A stretch of DNA of 64,000 bases from positions 186,001 to 250,000 of the forward strand of contig NZ_QGGB01000006.1 in NCBI RefSeq assembly GCF_003150675.1, given 5' to 3'. The notes beneath the pieces are model-generated. The model searched no databases and was not told the DNA's origin. It saw only the letters and a list, made by a program, of their open reading frames with translations. The translations under genes were made by a program, and so were the position numbers. Numbering within the stretch: position 1 is the first letter of the stretch; every line of letters starts with the position of its first letter. Of the stretch, positions 37,093-45,764 are shown piece after piece. Source of the DNA: Rhodohalobacter mucosus. Its GTDB lineage: Bacteria > Bacteroidota > Rhodothermia > Balneolales > Balneolaceae.

Positions 37093-38730
37093 TTAGTCCA
37101 GCAGTAAAATCTTTCCTTCATCCCGTCCGCCTGGTTTGTCAATGATGTAAAAATAGGTTCCTCCGGCAACGAGGCGTCCGTTTCTGTCAGTGCCGTCCCA
37201 GATTACCTCATAACTCCCGCTGCCTCTCGGATCTGCGGGAAGTGTGCGGATCCGGTTCATGCCAAAATCGAATACTCTTACGTTGACGGGTCCCTGCTCT
37301 TCAATCTCAAATTTTATTCTTACAGCATGGTGAATCCTGGGCGAAAAAGGGTTGGGATAGGCGTATGAGTCCACATTCGGGGCATCGGGCTGATACGCGT
37401 TGCCGCCGCTCAGCGGCATGTTCACACGGATGATGCGCCAGGAATTCCCGCCGTCCGAAGTGGATGCAGCGCCATCTGATGTTCCCACCCACATTCCGGA
37501 AGAGGTGGCATCAAGTGTAAAATAGCGTGCATCCGGCCTGATAAAGGTATTCGGGCTTCTGATTTGATTTAATCGCCTCCAGCTGCTTCCTTCATCATCC
37601 GATATGTAGAGGCCGTTATCTGCGGCCGCGAATACAGATCCGTTATGGAAACCGATGTCATTTACGCGTATGCCTTCCAGGTGGCGGGTAAAGGTTTCGC
37701 CACCGTTGGTGGTGGATACAATCCCGAATGAATCGCGATTCTGGCTATCCGTTTTCCAGTTGGTCATCCAAATCCGGCCCGTCCCGGGTTGTTCACGGAT
37801 AGATACGATCCAGTTGGCAAGCAGTCCGTCTTGCCCGGCGTCGTTGGCATTCCATGAAGAGCGCTGCCACTCAATCTCATCAAAGGGTGCAGAAAGGGCA
37901 TTGTCTGAGATATTGATACCTCCGGCGGTACCCACCCAAACACGGTTACTGCTGTCAATGAGAAGTCCGAAACCCAGCAAATTGGTATCGAACCGCGGAT
38001 CGTACCGGTTTACGATCTGATCATCTCCGGTGCGTGAAACCCAGCCGTAACCGTCCGGACTGGAGGGATTAAGTTCATTAGATGCCGATGGAGGCAGTAT
38101 GAGCCGTTCCCACGATTGTCCGTTATCTGTGCTTCGAAGCACACCGCTTGCCCAGTTGACGGAAAGCAGTGTGTTACCGGAAAAGTCCACCTCAAAGGGT
38201 GGAGACTGCTCGGGAACGGTAATACGGGTGCGGATATAGGTTTGTCCTCCGTAACTGAATTCCAGATCACAGGGAGGTCCTACGGAAATATTGTCGCACT
38301 CCCCCGGAGGCGGTTCATCAAGGGGGAATTCTAAAAACTCCCATGATTCTCCGGAATTAAAACTTTGATAGTATCCCTGTGCGGCCTGAACGGGATTACC
38401 GCCGCGCGTGGAAGTGAAACCGAGTCCTGCAAGGATACGGCTGTTATTTGTTTGAAGAGAAAAAACGCGGCCCCGCCCCGAAAAAACACTGTCCGCGTTT
38501 TGGGGGATGTAAATATCACCGCTGTTCTCAAAGTAGGCGTTCAGGCCCGGACCCAACCAAACCACCGAACCTGTAGCGCTGACCGAACTGATGGAATTTT
38601 GCGACAGGGAGTTGAACCTGTCCTGAATGGGGCCAAAAGATTGGGCGAAAGCTGTCTGCAGTGTGAAACAGATTATGATGATAGAAAAAAACGCTGCAGC
38701 AATCATTCCGTGTATTCTCCTGAAGATCAT
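37093..38730 (-). CDS. Secreted BNR-repeat protein with C-terminal FlgD-Ig-like domain
   Basis: The 545-residue protein has a signal peptide ending FTLQTAFA-QSF. The propeller body has several BNR-type Asp-box motifs (SFNSGESWEF, STDNGQSWERL, TTNGGETFTRH, SDDEGSSWRRL, TSDGGNSWRII). The FlgD-Ig-like C terminus starts at YPNPFSPRIHHAVRIKF and ends FYIIDKPGGRDEGKILLLD. Such C-terminal domains often mark type IX secretion cargo. The start at 38730 gives the signal peptide; upstream in-frame codons run into a repeat. Role unknown, perhaps a surface-exposed adhesin or sensor. Confidence 0.8.
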   Translation of the reverse strand: MIFRRIHGMIAAAFFSIIIICFTLQTAFAQSFGPIQDRFNSLSQNSISSVSATGSVVWLGPGLNAYFENSGDIYIPQNADSVFSGRGRVFSLQTNNSRILAGLGFTSTRGGNPVQAAQGYYQSFNSGESWEFLEFPLDEPPPGECDNISVGPPCDLEFSYGGQTYIRTRITVPEQSPPFEVDFSGNTLLSVNWASGVLRSTDNGQSWERLILPPSASNELNPSSPDGYGWVSRTGDDQIVNRYDPRFDTNLLGFGLLIDSSNRVWVGTAGGINISDNALSAPFDEIEWQRSSWNANDAGQDGLLANWIVSIREQPGTGRIWMTNWKTDSQNRDSFGIVSTTNGGETFTRHLEGIRVNDIGFHNGSVFAAADNGLYISDDEGSSWRRLNQIRSPNTFIRPDARYFTLDATSSGMWVGTSDGAASTSDGGNSWRIIRVNMPLSGGNAYQPDAPNVDSYAYPNPFSPRIHHAVRIKFEIEEQGPVNVRVFDFGMNRIRTLPADPRGSGSYEVIWDGTDRNGRLVAGGTYFYIIDKPGGRDEGKILLLD

Positions 38731-38790
38731 TTCAGAGTTTAGTGAAAAAAGATCAGCAGGGAAAGGTATATCTGGAAGGACCTTTTTTGT

Positions 38791-38983
38791 TTTGAATCGC
38801 AGAGGCGCAGAGAACGCAAAAAAAGTTTGCGACACCCAAAGGGATACCGGCGGCAGAGGAAGGGAGTTATTTCTGTTTTCCTATTAACAAACTATGGCAT
38901 CTCCAACGCTTTTCCGTGCCTCAGTGGCTAAAAACTCTGCGACCTCAGTGACTCTCCCATAGGGATCCCTTCGGGGTGCGGAG
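38791..38983. repeat. CGCAGAGGC-type repeat ahead of the first cytolysin-like gene
   Basis: The block runs from TCGCAGAGGCGCAGAGAACG, through GTGCCTCAGTGGCTAAAAAC and CTCTGCGACCTCAGTG, to a half copy of the GGATCC-centred palindrome (AGGGATCCCTTCGGGGTGCG). It belongs to the same family as the spacers at 45418, 48316 and 51203. Confidence 0.6.
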
Positions 38984-39030
38984 AAATTTTTTTCGCCACC
39001 GAACCTCTCTTTTTGCGCGTATAGCAACAG
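38984..39030 (+). promoter_or_regulatory. Conserved upstream element, copy 1 of 5
   Basis: A T-rich block TTTTTTTCGCC is followed by CCTCTCTTTTTGCGCGTATAG. GCGCG ends 47 nt before the ATG at 39066. The same element precedes the genes at 41235, 45765, 48637 and 52168 at 48-49 nt. TCTTTTTG resembles a Bacteroidota -7 box (TAnnTTTG) with one mismatch, so a promoter is the simplest reading. Confidence 0.65.
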
Positions 39031-39065
39031 GAATCTTTCATTCAAACTTCAAAACTTTCATCATT

Positions 39066-40973
39066 ATGGAATATCAAATAAATCGAAGAAAGAGACCATC
39101 TGTAGCACTAGATGCTGCACGTATAATCTCAGTATTATCGATCATTTTAATTACATCCTGCTCAGAAAGCGGAACCTCTGTAGATCCGGATGAACCTCAA
39201 ACATTTGAGGAAGTCATAGCTCAAGGTGGAGAGACCGGAGATTTCCCTGAATCCCGAACCACCGATACACTTTCCGTAAGCGAACCGGTAGCGGAAGACC
39301 GTCAGGTACAAGAAGCCGGAAGCACGGAAACCCAACGCTGGATCTGTACAACAAAAACCCTGAGCGTACTGGACGGTAACGGGCAATTTCCGCTTTTTAA
39401 TACCAATGCGGATGTGGTCTACCCCGGCAACCTGCTGCAGGGAAAGTCTCTGTCGAATGCCACACCTGCACCTATTGTAGTGGAGCGAGCAGGCGGAACC
39501 ATTTCGTACGATCTGAACAACGGTAATCTTTCTTCCACTTTTACTGTCGATAGGGTTAGCAAAAGCTCTATCCAGAATGCCATGAACAACATTATAGCGA
39601 ATGCGGGTGAAGTTGTGCCAGCCAATTTCCAGCTGGATATTCAGGAAGTGCAGTCCGAAAATCAGCTGGCTTTGGAGATGGGGCTTAACGTCAGCACCTA
39701 TACTACCAAGGTTAAGTCAAATATGTCATTCAGCACCGACAGGGAATACAATCGATTCCTGGTGAAGCTCACGCAGAGTTACTACACCATGAGTTTTGAC
39801 CTTCCCACCAGCCTGGATCAGCTTTTCGATGAAAGCGTTACCCCGGAACAGCTGGCAACCTATGTTCAACCGGATAACCCTGCTACATTTATCTCTTCGG
39901 TCACCTATGGACGCATTTTCTATATGCTGGTAGAATCCACATCCTCCAGACAAGAGATGGCCGCTAAACTGGATGTCTCCTATGGTGCCTTTAGAAATAG
40001 TGTGGACGGCAGTGTGGATATCGATAGCTTTCAGGAGATGAACAACGTGAAGATTAAAGTAATCGCATATGGCGGAGATGCAGCGGGTACTTTTGAGCTG
40101 GCAGGCGAAGCCACCATACAGAATGTTGCAGATAAACTAGCAGAGAGCACGGATATTCGAGCCGGATTACCCCTGTCGTATGTGGTACGCAGCGTAGAAC
40201 GTCCCGATAAGATTGTGGGGACAAGAATTGCTACTGAATTCGATGTGGTAGATTGCGAACTGAAAGGAGTTTTGCCCCCGGTTACATTTAAGCCGTGGGT
40301 TGATCTTTTTGATGATGGCGTCGGTGCGGCAACCAACGTACGTGATGATATTGTGATCCTGTTTAACGGTGCAGGTACCGAATACGCCTGGTTCCACGAC
40401 CGCCAAATTAAAGGAGATAAATATAGTATAGCCGACGACTCAGCTCCATTGGGTGTTGTTCCTTTTGATGCTGTGGGTTCAGCACTGTTGTTTGATGACG
40501 GCAATATCTACCTGATGAATAAAGAAGGGACTAAAAACGCCCCTTTTAAATTTACACCTGGAACGGTATCGGGAGATCCGCAAAATACACCTTTTGGCAG
40601 TTATTCCGGCGTATTTGATATCAACCAGTGGGGAAGTAACAATCATCCTTTTGCGATTGATGGGATGGGTGCCGCTACAAAGCGAATTAATATACCTTCC
40701 GGTATAGATTACAGCATGTATCTTTTCAATAGTGCCGGAGATAAGTATGTGGGATATCAGGATGGAACATTCGGCCCGGTTATCGATTTTGCAGACTGGG
40801 GACCGGCAGACCAGCATGAGGAGTTCACCATTGTAGGTGCAGCTACTCGCATTAAGCTTGGGGCGACCGAGCATAATATTTTCTTCAACAAAGATGGCGA
40901 CGAGTTTGTGATCTTTAATTTCCAGGGAAATGACGGAGCAAAGCAATTTTCACAACCTTACGTTATTCGTTGA
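39066..40973 (+). CDS. Cytolysin-fold lipoprotein 1, hemopexin-like C terminus
   Basis: This 635-residue lipoprotein has its lipid Cys at 32 (LITSC). Residues ~100-395 match the pore-forming core of cholesterol-dependent cytolysins: DVVYPGNLLQGKS, QLDIQEVQSENQLALEMG, FLVKLTQSYYTMSFDLP, FISSVTYGRIFYMLVES, the hinge-type YGGDAA, PLSYVVRS and ATEFDVVDC. The cholesterol-binding domain with its ECTGLAWEWWR-type loop is absent. The last ~230 residues contain about four repeats of the form VGAA...IYLFNKDGDKYV, suggesting a hemopexin-like four-bladed propeller. It is probably a surface pore former with a non-cholesterol receptor. The conserved element fixes the start. Cargo, target and immunity are unknown. 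Confidence 0.8.
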   Translation: MEYQINRRKRPSVALDAARIISVLSIILITSCSESGTSVDPDEPQTFEEVIAQGGETGDFPESRTTDTLSVSEPVAEDRQVQEAGSTETQRWICTTKTLSVLDGNGQFPLFNTNADVVYPGNLLQGKSLSNATPAPIVVERAGGTISYDLNNGNLSSTFTVDRVSKSSIQNAMNNIIANAGEVVPANFQLDIQEVQSENQLALEMGLNVSTYTTKVKSNMSFSTDREYNRFLVKLTQSYYTMSFDLPTSLDQLFDESVTPEQLATYVQPDNPATFISSVTYGRIFYMLVESTSSRQEMAAKLDVSYGAFRNSVDGSVDIDSFQEMNNVKIKVIAYGGDAAGTFELAGEATIQNVADKLAESTDIRAGLPLSYVVRSVERPDKIVGTRIATEFDVVDCELKGVLPPVTFKPWVDLFDDGVGAATNVRDDIVILFNGAGTEYAWFHDRQIKGDKYSIADDSAPLGVVPFDAVGSALLFDDGNIYLMNKEGTKNAPFKFTPGTVSGDPQNTPFGSYSGVFDINQWGSNNHPFAIDGMGAATKRINIPSGIDYSMYLFNSAGDKYVGYQDGTFGPVIDFADWGPADQHEEFTIVGAATRIKLGATEHNIFFNKDGDEFVIFNFQGNDGAKQFSQPYVIR

Positions 40974-41026
40974 ATAAAACCTGAAAATGTAGTGGCATAA
41001 AGTCACAAAATAATGGGTACAACAGG

Positions 41027-41071
41027 AAGGTGCTTTTGGTGATGGGAACATCGCCGGAAGCACCTTTTTTT
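41027..41071 (+). terminator. Shared cytolysin-family terminator, copy 1
   Basis: AAGGTGCTTTTGGTGATG pairs with CATCGCCGGAAGCACCTT (18 bp with wobbles) around a GGAA loop, followed by Ts. Nearly the same hairpin ends all four cytolysin-like genes. Confidence 0.9.
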
Positions 41072-41075
41072 GTGT

Positions 41076-41149
41076 TCACCGCACCCCATAGGGATCCCAT
41101 CGGGGTGTGGTAAATCATCTATTCTCCGCGTCCTCCGCGCCTATTCGGC
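41076..41149. repeat. GGATCC-centred palindrome plus CGCAGAGGC-type repeat
   Basis: CACCGCACCCCATAGGGATC and CCATCGGGGTGTGG form an imperfect copy of the palindrome seen perfectly at 43236. TCCGCGTCCTCCGCGCCTAT follows, the tail of a CGCAGAGGC-type repeat. Confidence 0.6.
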
Positions 41150-41198
41150 GAAATATTCTTCGCCACTGAGCCTCTCTTTTTGCGCGTAGAGAGACAGG
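41150..41198 (+). promoter_or_regulatory. Conserved upstream element, copy 2 of 5
   Basis: ATATTCTTCGCC and CCTCTCTTTTTGCGCGTAGAG match the copy at 38984. GCGCG ends 49 nt before the ATG at 41235. Confidence 0.65.
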
Positions 41199-41234
41199 AA
41201 TCATTTAATCAACCTTAAATAACCTGTTAATGCC

Positions 41235-43166
41235 ATGAAAAATCCATTTTCCATAATCCAGCAAGGCAGTAGCCTGAGACTGTTGTTCGGTCTGCCGATC
41301 ATACTTCTTATTTTTTTTATGAGTGCCTGTTCAGAGAACACGACTTCAGTAGACCCGGTAGATCCGATTGATCCGGATGAGCCTCCAAGCCTCGGAGAAA
41401 TTATAAACGGCGCCGGTGAGTTCGAGGAAGTCGAAGAGAGCTATAGTGAATCGGAAACCGAGGAGCTGCCGCTGCAAACGTCCGGAGATCAGCAGTACTA
41501 CTGCACCACGCAAACGATAAACCTTACAAAGGGCTACAGCGATTTCCCTCAATTTGACCCCAACTCACAGGTTATTTTTCCAGGTAACCTGCTGCAGGGC
41601 AATACACTCGACAATGCAACGCCCAGCAGCATTCCCGTAGACCGGGGACCCGGAACCGTGGTCATCACGCTTGTTAACGGTGCATCCTCCGCCAGCCGTC
41701 AGCTGGACGTTGTTGGCCTGGGGTCCGTTTTTGATGCGATGAATGAAATTATTGCGGATAATCCGGGGGATCTCCCGGCTCGTACCACCTACTCCATGGA
41801 GCGCATTACCTCTCGGGAACAATTGGGAGTATCGCTTCGTGCTGAGTACAGCAACCTCACAACAGATGTTCAGGGGTCATTCAGCTACAATGAGGATATC
41901 AGTTACAACCGCTACCTGGTTCGCCTAACGCAAAGCTATTATACGATTGCATTTGAGGCGCCAACCGATCCGGCAGATTTTTTCGGGGAGGATGTCACCG
42001 CCGAGCAACTCAGCAGGTATGTACAACCCGGCAATCCTGCTGCGTATATATCAAGCGTAACATATGGTCGCGTGTTTTATCTGCTGATCCAGTCCACGGA
42101 CTCGTTTCAGGAAATGCGGGCTTCCATTGATGCCAGTTTTAACGGTGGGGTGTCAAGTGGATCTATTGGCGGAGATGTAAAGTATGTGAGTGAACTGAGC
42201 AGCGTACAGATAGGTGGATATGCCATAGGTGGCGACGCGGATCAGGCAGCCGCAGCACTGACCGGTGATCTTGATGCACTGAAAACATTTATTGCGGAGG
42301 GCGGAACCATTACCACAGGGCAGCCGCTCAGCTATACGGTGAATGCTGCAAATGATCCCGCCAGGCAGCTGAAAGTGAAAGTGGCAACTGAATACGATAT
42401 CGTTGACTGTGCGCCTTTAAGTGATGCTCTTTTTGATGGGGTGGCATGGTACCGCGGTAGTAAGGGAGTAGTGTGGGATCCCATTCTGGGAGCACGCGGC
42501 ATCACAAGATGGCAGGACCTGTTTGGAGCACAGACCGGAGACAACAGCCGGGATGCGGTTGTTCCGTTCGGCGGTCCTCAATTTGCCGGCCTTTGGAACC
42601 CGGGCAACCCTGATGGAGGATACGTACCCTCCTTTCAGTTCAATACAACCGCCTTTACCGGCAGGATGCGTGTTCCCGGAACACCCCTGCGGAATACGGA
42701 TTACACCATAGCAGCGATTGTCAGCAGAACGGGCTTACCGCCGGGAGATAATACCCCAGTGTACTGGTTCTGGGGCGACAGCAGCACGGAGGGCCGGGGA
42801 ATACGAATCGGTTTCGATGATAGCCAAACAGTGAGTATAACACATGGCGGAGATTCAAAAGTGACTGCCAATCTGGACACGAATATCTTTAATGATCAGC
42901 TGCTGATCTTTACGTTCAGTCAGACGGATGGTATGAGAATTTATATCAACGGACTGGAAGAAGCACACGATCCGGATTTCACAACTCCCATTGAGCAGTT
43001 TCTGGGGTCGAGCATCGGAGTGAGTGATATCAATGGATTTGGCAGCGGAGTGGGTTTTGCTGAGATCAGAATGCTGGAGCTGCAGATCTACGATTACGTA
43101 CCCAGTATAGTTCAGATCAGGGCACTTGAGAAAGGCCTGCTTGAATATTACTTCGACAGAAGTTAG
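41235..43166 (+). CDS. Cytolysin-fold lipoprotein 2, LamG/ConA-like C terminus
   Basis: The 643-residue lipoprotein has Cys32 (FFMSAC). The cytolysin core (~90-390) shows QVIFPGNLLQGN, YSMERITSREQLGVSL, YLVRLTQSYYTIAFEAP, YISSVTYGRVFYLLIQS, the hinge-type IGGDAD, PLSYTVNA and ATEYDIVDC. Residues ~420-643 instead look like a LamG/concanavalin-A-type jelly-roll, with DYTIAAIVSRTG, MRIYINGLEEAHDP, IGVSDINGFG and FAEIRMLELQIYD; in other proteins such folds bind sugars. The core is closer to protein 1 than to 3 and 4. No cholesterol-recognition loop is seen. The start is fixed by the upstream element. It is probably surface-anchored; the target is unknown. Confidence 0.8.
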   Translation: MKNPFSIIQQGSSLRLLFGLPIILLIFFMSACSENTTSVDPVDPIDPDEPPSLGEIINGAGEFEEVEESYSESETEELPLQTSGDQQYYCTTQTINLTKGYSDFPQFDPNSQVIFPGNLLQGNTLDNATPSSIPVDRGPGTVVITLVNGASSASRQLDVVGLGSVFDAMNEIIADNPGDLPARTTYSMERITSREQLGVSLRAEYSNLTTDVQGSFSYNEDISYNRYLVRLTQSYYTIAFEAPTDPADFFGEDVTAEQLSRYVQPGNPAAYISSVTYGRVFYLLIQSTDSFQEMRASIDASFNGGVSSGSIGGDVKYVSELSSVQIGGYAIGGDADQAAAALTGDLDALKTFIAEGGTITTGQPLSYTVNAANDPARQLKVKVATEYDIVDCAPLSDALFDGVAWYRGSKGVVWDPILGARGITRWQDLFGAQTGDNSRDAVVPFGGPQFAGLWNPGNPDGGYVPSFQFNTTAFTGRMRVPGTPLRNTDYTIAAIVSRTGLPPGDNTPVYWFWGDSSTEGRGIRIGFDDSQTVSITHGGDSKVTANLDTNIFNDQLLIFTFSQTDGMRIYINGLEEAHDPDFTTPIEQFLGSSIGVSDINGFGSGVGFAEIRMLELQIYDYVPSIVQIRALEKGLLEYYFDRS

Positions 43167-43189
43167 ACCGGCTTTTTGGTCAATGGAAG

Positions 43190-43234
43190 AGGTGCTTTTG
43201 GTGATTGAAACATCGCCGGAAGCACCTTTTTTTT
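43190..43234 (+). terminator. Shared cytolysin-family terminator, copy 2
   Basis: AGGTGCTTTTGGTGATTG pairs with CATCGCCGGAAGCACCT, then eight Ts. Same hairpin as at 41027, with small loop changes. Confidence 0.9.
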
Positions 43235-43235
43235 G

Positions 43236-43275
43236 TTCACCGCACCCCGAAGGGATCCCTTCGGGGTGCGGTGAA
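43236..43275. repeat. Perfect 40-bp palindrome centred on GGATCC
   Basis: TTCACCGCACCCCGAAGGGA is followed directly by its exact reverse complement. It starts 1 bp after the terminator T-run. Partial or mosaic copies lie at 38957, 41076, 45421, 48320 and 51208, mostly joined to AGGGATCCCTATGGGAGAGG. Confidence 0.9.
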
Positions 43276-43480
43276 ATTTTTTTCGAAGGAGCAGGCTATT
43301 ATGAATGAAAAGTAAGTGAACAGCCTGAAAAGTCTTGATTTGGATTTATGAATAGCTGAACTTACTTGTATAAAGGTTTGCAAGAAGTCTGAGATTATAA
43401 GCAATTCCGGTTTAAGACAGACGTGGGGGGAAGGGATTATCTCTGCAACAAAAAAAAATATCGCAGTTCTGTTCTTTTTT

Positions 43481-44431
43481 ATGGTTTTATTAAGCCTGTT
43501 TATGGCTCATCTTGCTATGGGGCAGCATGCAATAAAAAAACCTTTAAAGAATGAGCTCCGCGTAACTTCCGTTAATGATAATTATGCACCTCCCTTTCGT
43601 GACCGCTATTTCACCAACGGTTTAAGTATTACGTATAGCCGGGCCACTGAAGGCACCTTTTTGGAAAAAATTACAAAAAGTGAAGAAACCGCTAAGTCCA
43701 TTATCCGGATTGGTATCTCCCATGAGATCTATACACCCGAAAATATCTCTGAGACTAACCCGCTGTCGAATGACAGACCTTACGCAGGTTACCTCTTTAC
43801 AAATATAACCGTAAATACTTTCTGGGAGAGCAAAAACAGTCTGCGGTTAGCACTACATACCGGTATAATCGGCCCATTGGCAGCAGGGGGCAGTGTACAG
43901 GCATGGTGGCATAAATTGATCAATCAGGAACAGCCGCAAGGTTGGGAGAGCCAGATTGGTAACGAGCCTGTAATCAATTTTGGGCTTACATATGGGCGTT
44001 CCTGGACGCTATCACAAAAATTTGATGTGATATCAACTGCCGGCGCAGAGACAGGTACAGGTTTCAACAATCTATATGCCGGTGTAACGGTAAGAGCAGG
44101 AGAAATTCGGCCAATGGATCGCTCTGCAATCACCGCAAGCATGCCGGAGACTGGCACTATGCCTGATTTTCGGAAGAACGAATGGTATCTGCTTTTTGGC
44201 ATTAAAAACACCTTCGTAATTCATAATACACTCATTGAGGGAAACCTTTTTCGCCCGTCAAAAAACGGTCATACCCAATCGGCTGAATTTTACCTGTTCG
44301 ACATCATAACAGGTTTTGCTTACAGCACAAATGCAGTTACCTGGAAGGCGACAGTGCACCGGCTAAGCCCCGAATTAGCCGGCGGTGGAAATCACACCTT
44401 TGCAAGTTTAGAAATGGCTGTGAGGTTTTAA
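43481..44431 (+). CDS. LpxR-like lipid A deacylase (DUF2219 outer-membrane barrel)
   Basis: The 316-residue barrel matches LpxR, an outer-membrane enzyme that removes the 3'-linked acyl chains of lipid A. Visible are SVNDNYAPPFRDRYFTNG (the NDN and TNG active-site region), SNDRPYAGYLFTNI and HTGIIGPLAAGGSVQAWWHK with the probable catalytic His. The annotated start leaves a hydrophobic segment without basic residues. In-frame codons just upstream read KKNIAVLFFF and would complete a good signal peptide, but only ATT/ATC-type starts are available there, so the start is uncertain. The stop overlaps the next start by one base. Confidence 0.78.
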   Translation: MVLLSLFMAHLAMGQHAIKKPLKNELRVTSVNDNYAPPFRDRYFTNGLSITYSRATEGTFLEKITKSEETAKSIIRIGISHEIYTPENISETNPLSNDRPYAGYLFTNITVNTFWESKNSLRLALHTGIIGPLAAGGSVQAWWHKLINQEQPQGWESQIGNEPVINFGLTYGRSWTLSQKFDVISTAGAETGTGFNNLYAGVTVRAGEIRPMDRSAITASMPETGTMPDFRKNEWYLLFGIKNTFVIHNTLIEGNLFRPSKNGHTQSAEFYLFDIITGFAYSTNAVTWKATVHRLSPELAGGGNHTFASLEMAVRF

Positions 44432-45369
44432 TGATGATCCTGATCCATCCAAAGAAATATGTTTTGATAGCGGTCATAATTTCACTGTTGACCGGCAGCG
44501 TGGATGTAATGTCAGGTCAACATACCGCCACAGACAATGCCGATAGCCTTAATACCAACCGACTGCGAACCGTAATAGGTGCAACCTCAGCCTTTTACGC
44601 CGGTGGCTTATACTTTCTGAATAACATTTGGTACAAAGATGATCAGCCGGTTCCGTTCCATTTTTACAACGACTGGTCCGGCTGGAAGCAGGTTGATAAA
44701 GCCGGTCACATGTATAGCAGCTATTATATAAGCAAAAAGGGAATCGACGCCCTGCGATGGGCGGGAGTTTCAGAAAAAAAAGCCGTCTGGCTGGGCGGCT
44801 CGATGAGTATCGTCATGCTAACACCAATAGAAATATTTGACGGCCTGTTTGATGGCTATGGATTTTCAGTGACCGATATGATTGCCAATACGGCCGGCAG
44901 TGCGTTGGCGGTTGGTCAGGAACTGCTCTGGCAAGAGCAGCGAATCAGGATGAAGTTTTCCTATTATCCCACGCGGTATCCTGGGTATCGGCCTTCCTAT
45001 TTTGGAGAATCACGGATAACACATTTCTTTACCGATTACAATGGTCACACCTACTGGCTCTCGGCCAATATCTCTTCCTTTTTGCCTGATTCAAATTTTC
45101 CAGGGTGGTTGGATATTGCATTCGGATACGGGGCAGATGGACTGCTGGGCGAGTTTGAAAACCCACAATATTCCCGGCAAGTCAGGCTGCCTGACTTTGA
45201 ACGTACCCGTCAGCTCTACCTGTCGATTGATCTGAACCTGGAAGCGATTCAAACCCGGAGTAAATTCATTCGAGGTTTGCTTGGAGCGTTGAATATGATC
45301 AAAATACCCGCCCCGGCTATTGAGTTTAACAGCTCCGGGCGCATTAAGCTACATCCCGTTTACTTCTGA
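44431..45369 (+). CDS. DUF2279 family protein
   Basis: The 312-residue protein has an N-terminal signal or anchor helix (YVLIAVIISLLTGSVDVMSG). The DUF2279/YfiM-like body has FYNDWSGWKQVDKAGHMYSS, GSMSIVMLTPIEIFDGLFDG and FSVTDMIANTAGSALAV. The C-terminal third looks like beta-barrel or periplasmic sequence with several aromatic strands. Function unknown. It is translationally linked to the LpxR-like gene before it, so it may act in outer-membrane lipid handling. Confidence 0.75.
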   Translation: MMILIHPKKYVLIAVIISLLTGSVDVMSGQHTATDNADSLNTNRLRTVIGATSAFYAGGLYFLNNIWYKDDQPVPFHFYNDWSGWKQVDKAGHMYSSYYISKKGIDALRWAGVSEKKAVWLGGSMSIVMLTPIEIFDGLFDGYGFSVTDMIANTAGSALAVGQELLWQEQRIRMKFSYYPTRYPGYRPSYFGESRITHFFTDYNGHTYWLSANISSFLPDSNFPGWLDIAFGYGADGLLGEFENPQYSRQVRLPDFERTRQLYLSIDLNLEAIQTRSKFIRGLLGALNMIKIPAPAIEFNSSGRIKLHPVYF

Positions 45370-45417
45370 ACAAACGATAAAGGGAGTTTCTTCAGAAAAG
45401 TACTTTTTTTTGAACCG

Positions 45418-45681
45418 TATTCACCGCACCCCGTAGGGATCCCTATGGGAGAGGCGCAAAGACCGCAGAGAAGGTTTGCCACGCCCCGATAGGTTCCATA
45501 TGGGAGATGGCTCGGAATATGTTAAACATTCGAATTTACAAATCTTGCTATTCCCAAATATATTGTACCAATAACTTCATGAGTAGCAGGTATACCGGGC
45601 AATTGGAACAGAGACACACAAACAAACACTTCCGTGCCTCTGTGGCTACAACCTTTGCGGCCTCCCCGCCTCTGCGGTAAA
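45418..45681. repeat. CGCAGAGGC/GCCACAGAGG repeat block with half palindrome
   Basis: The block begins ATTCACCGCACCCCGTAGGG, passes through GAGAGGCGCAAAGACCGCAG, and ends CTTCCGTGCCTCTGTGGCTA and CTCCCCGCCTCTGCGGTAA. It fills most of the 395-bp spacer between the DUF2279 gene and cytolysin-like gene 3. Confidence 0.65.
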
Positions 45682-45730
45682 GAAATTTTTCGCCAGTGTG
45701 CCCTTCTTTTTGCGCGTACAGTAACAGATA
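45682..45730 (+). promoter_or_regulatory. Conserved upstream element, copy 3 of 5
   Basis: AAATTTTTCGCC and CCCTTCTTTTTGCGCGTACAG. GCGCG ends 49 nt before the ATG at 45765. Confidence 0.65.
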
Positions 45731-45764
45731 TCCTTTATCAAATCAACACTAATCTGTTACGATC

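Noticed and set aside
38627..38887. Plus-strand frame opposite the start of the BNR/FlgD protein
   Set aside because: It overlaps a signal peptide-coding region on the minus strand and runs into the CGCAGAGGC repeat.
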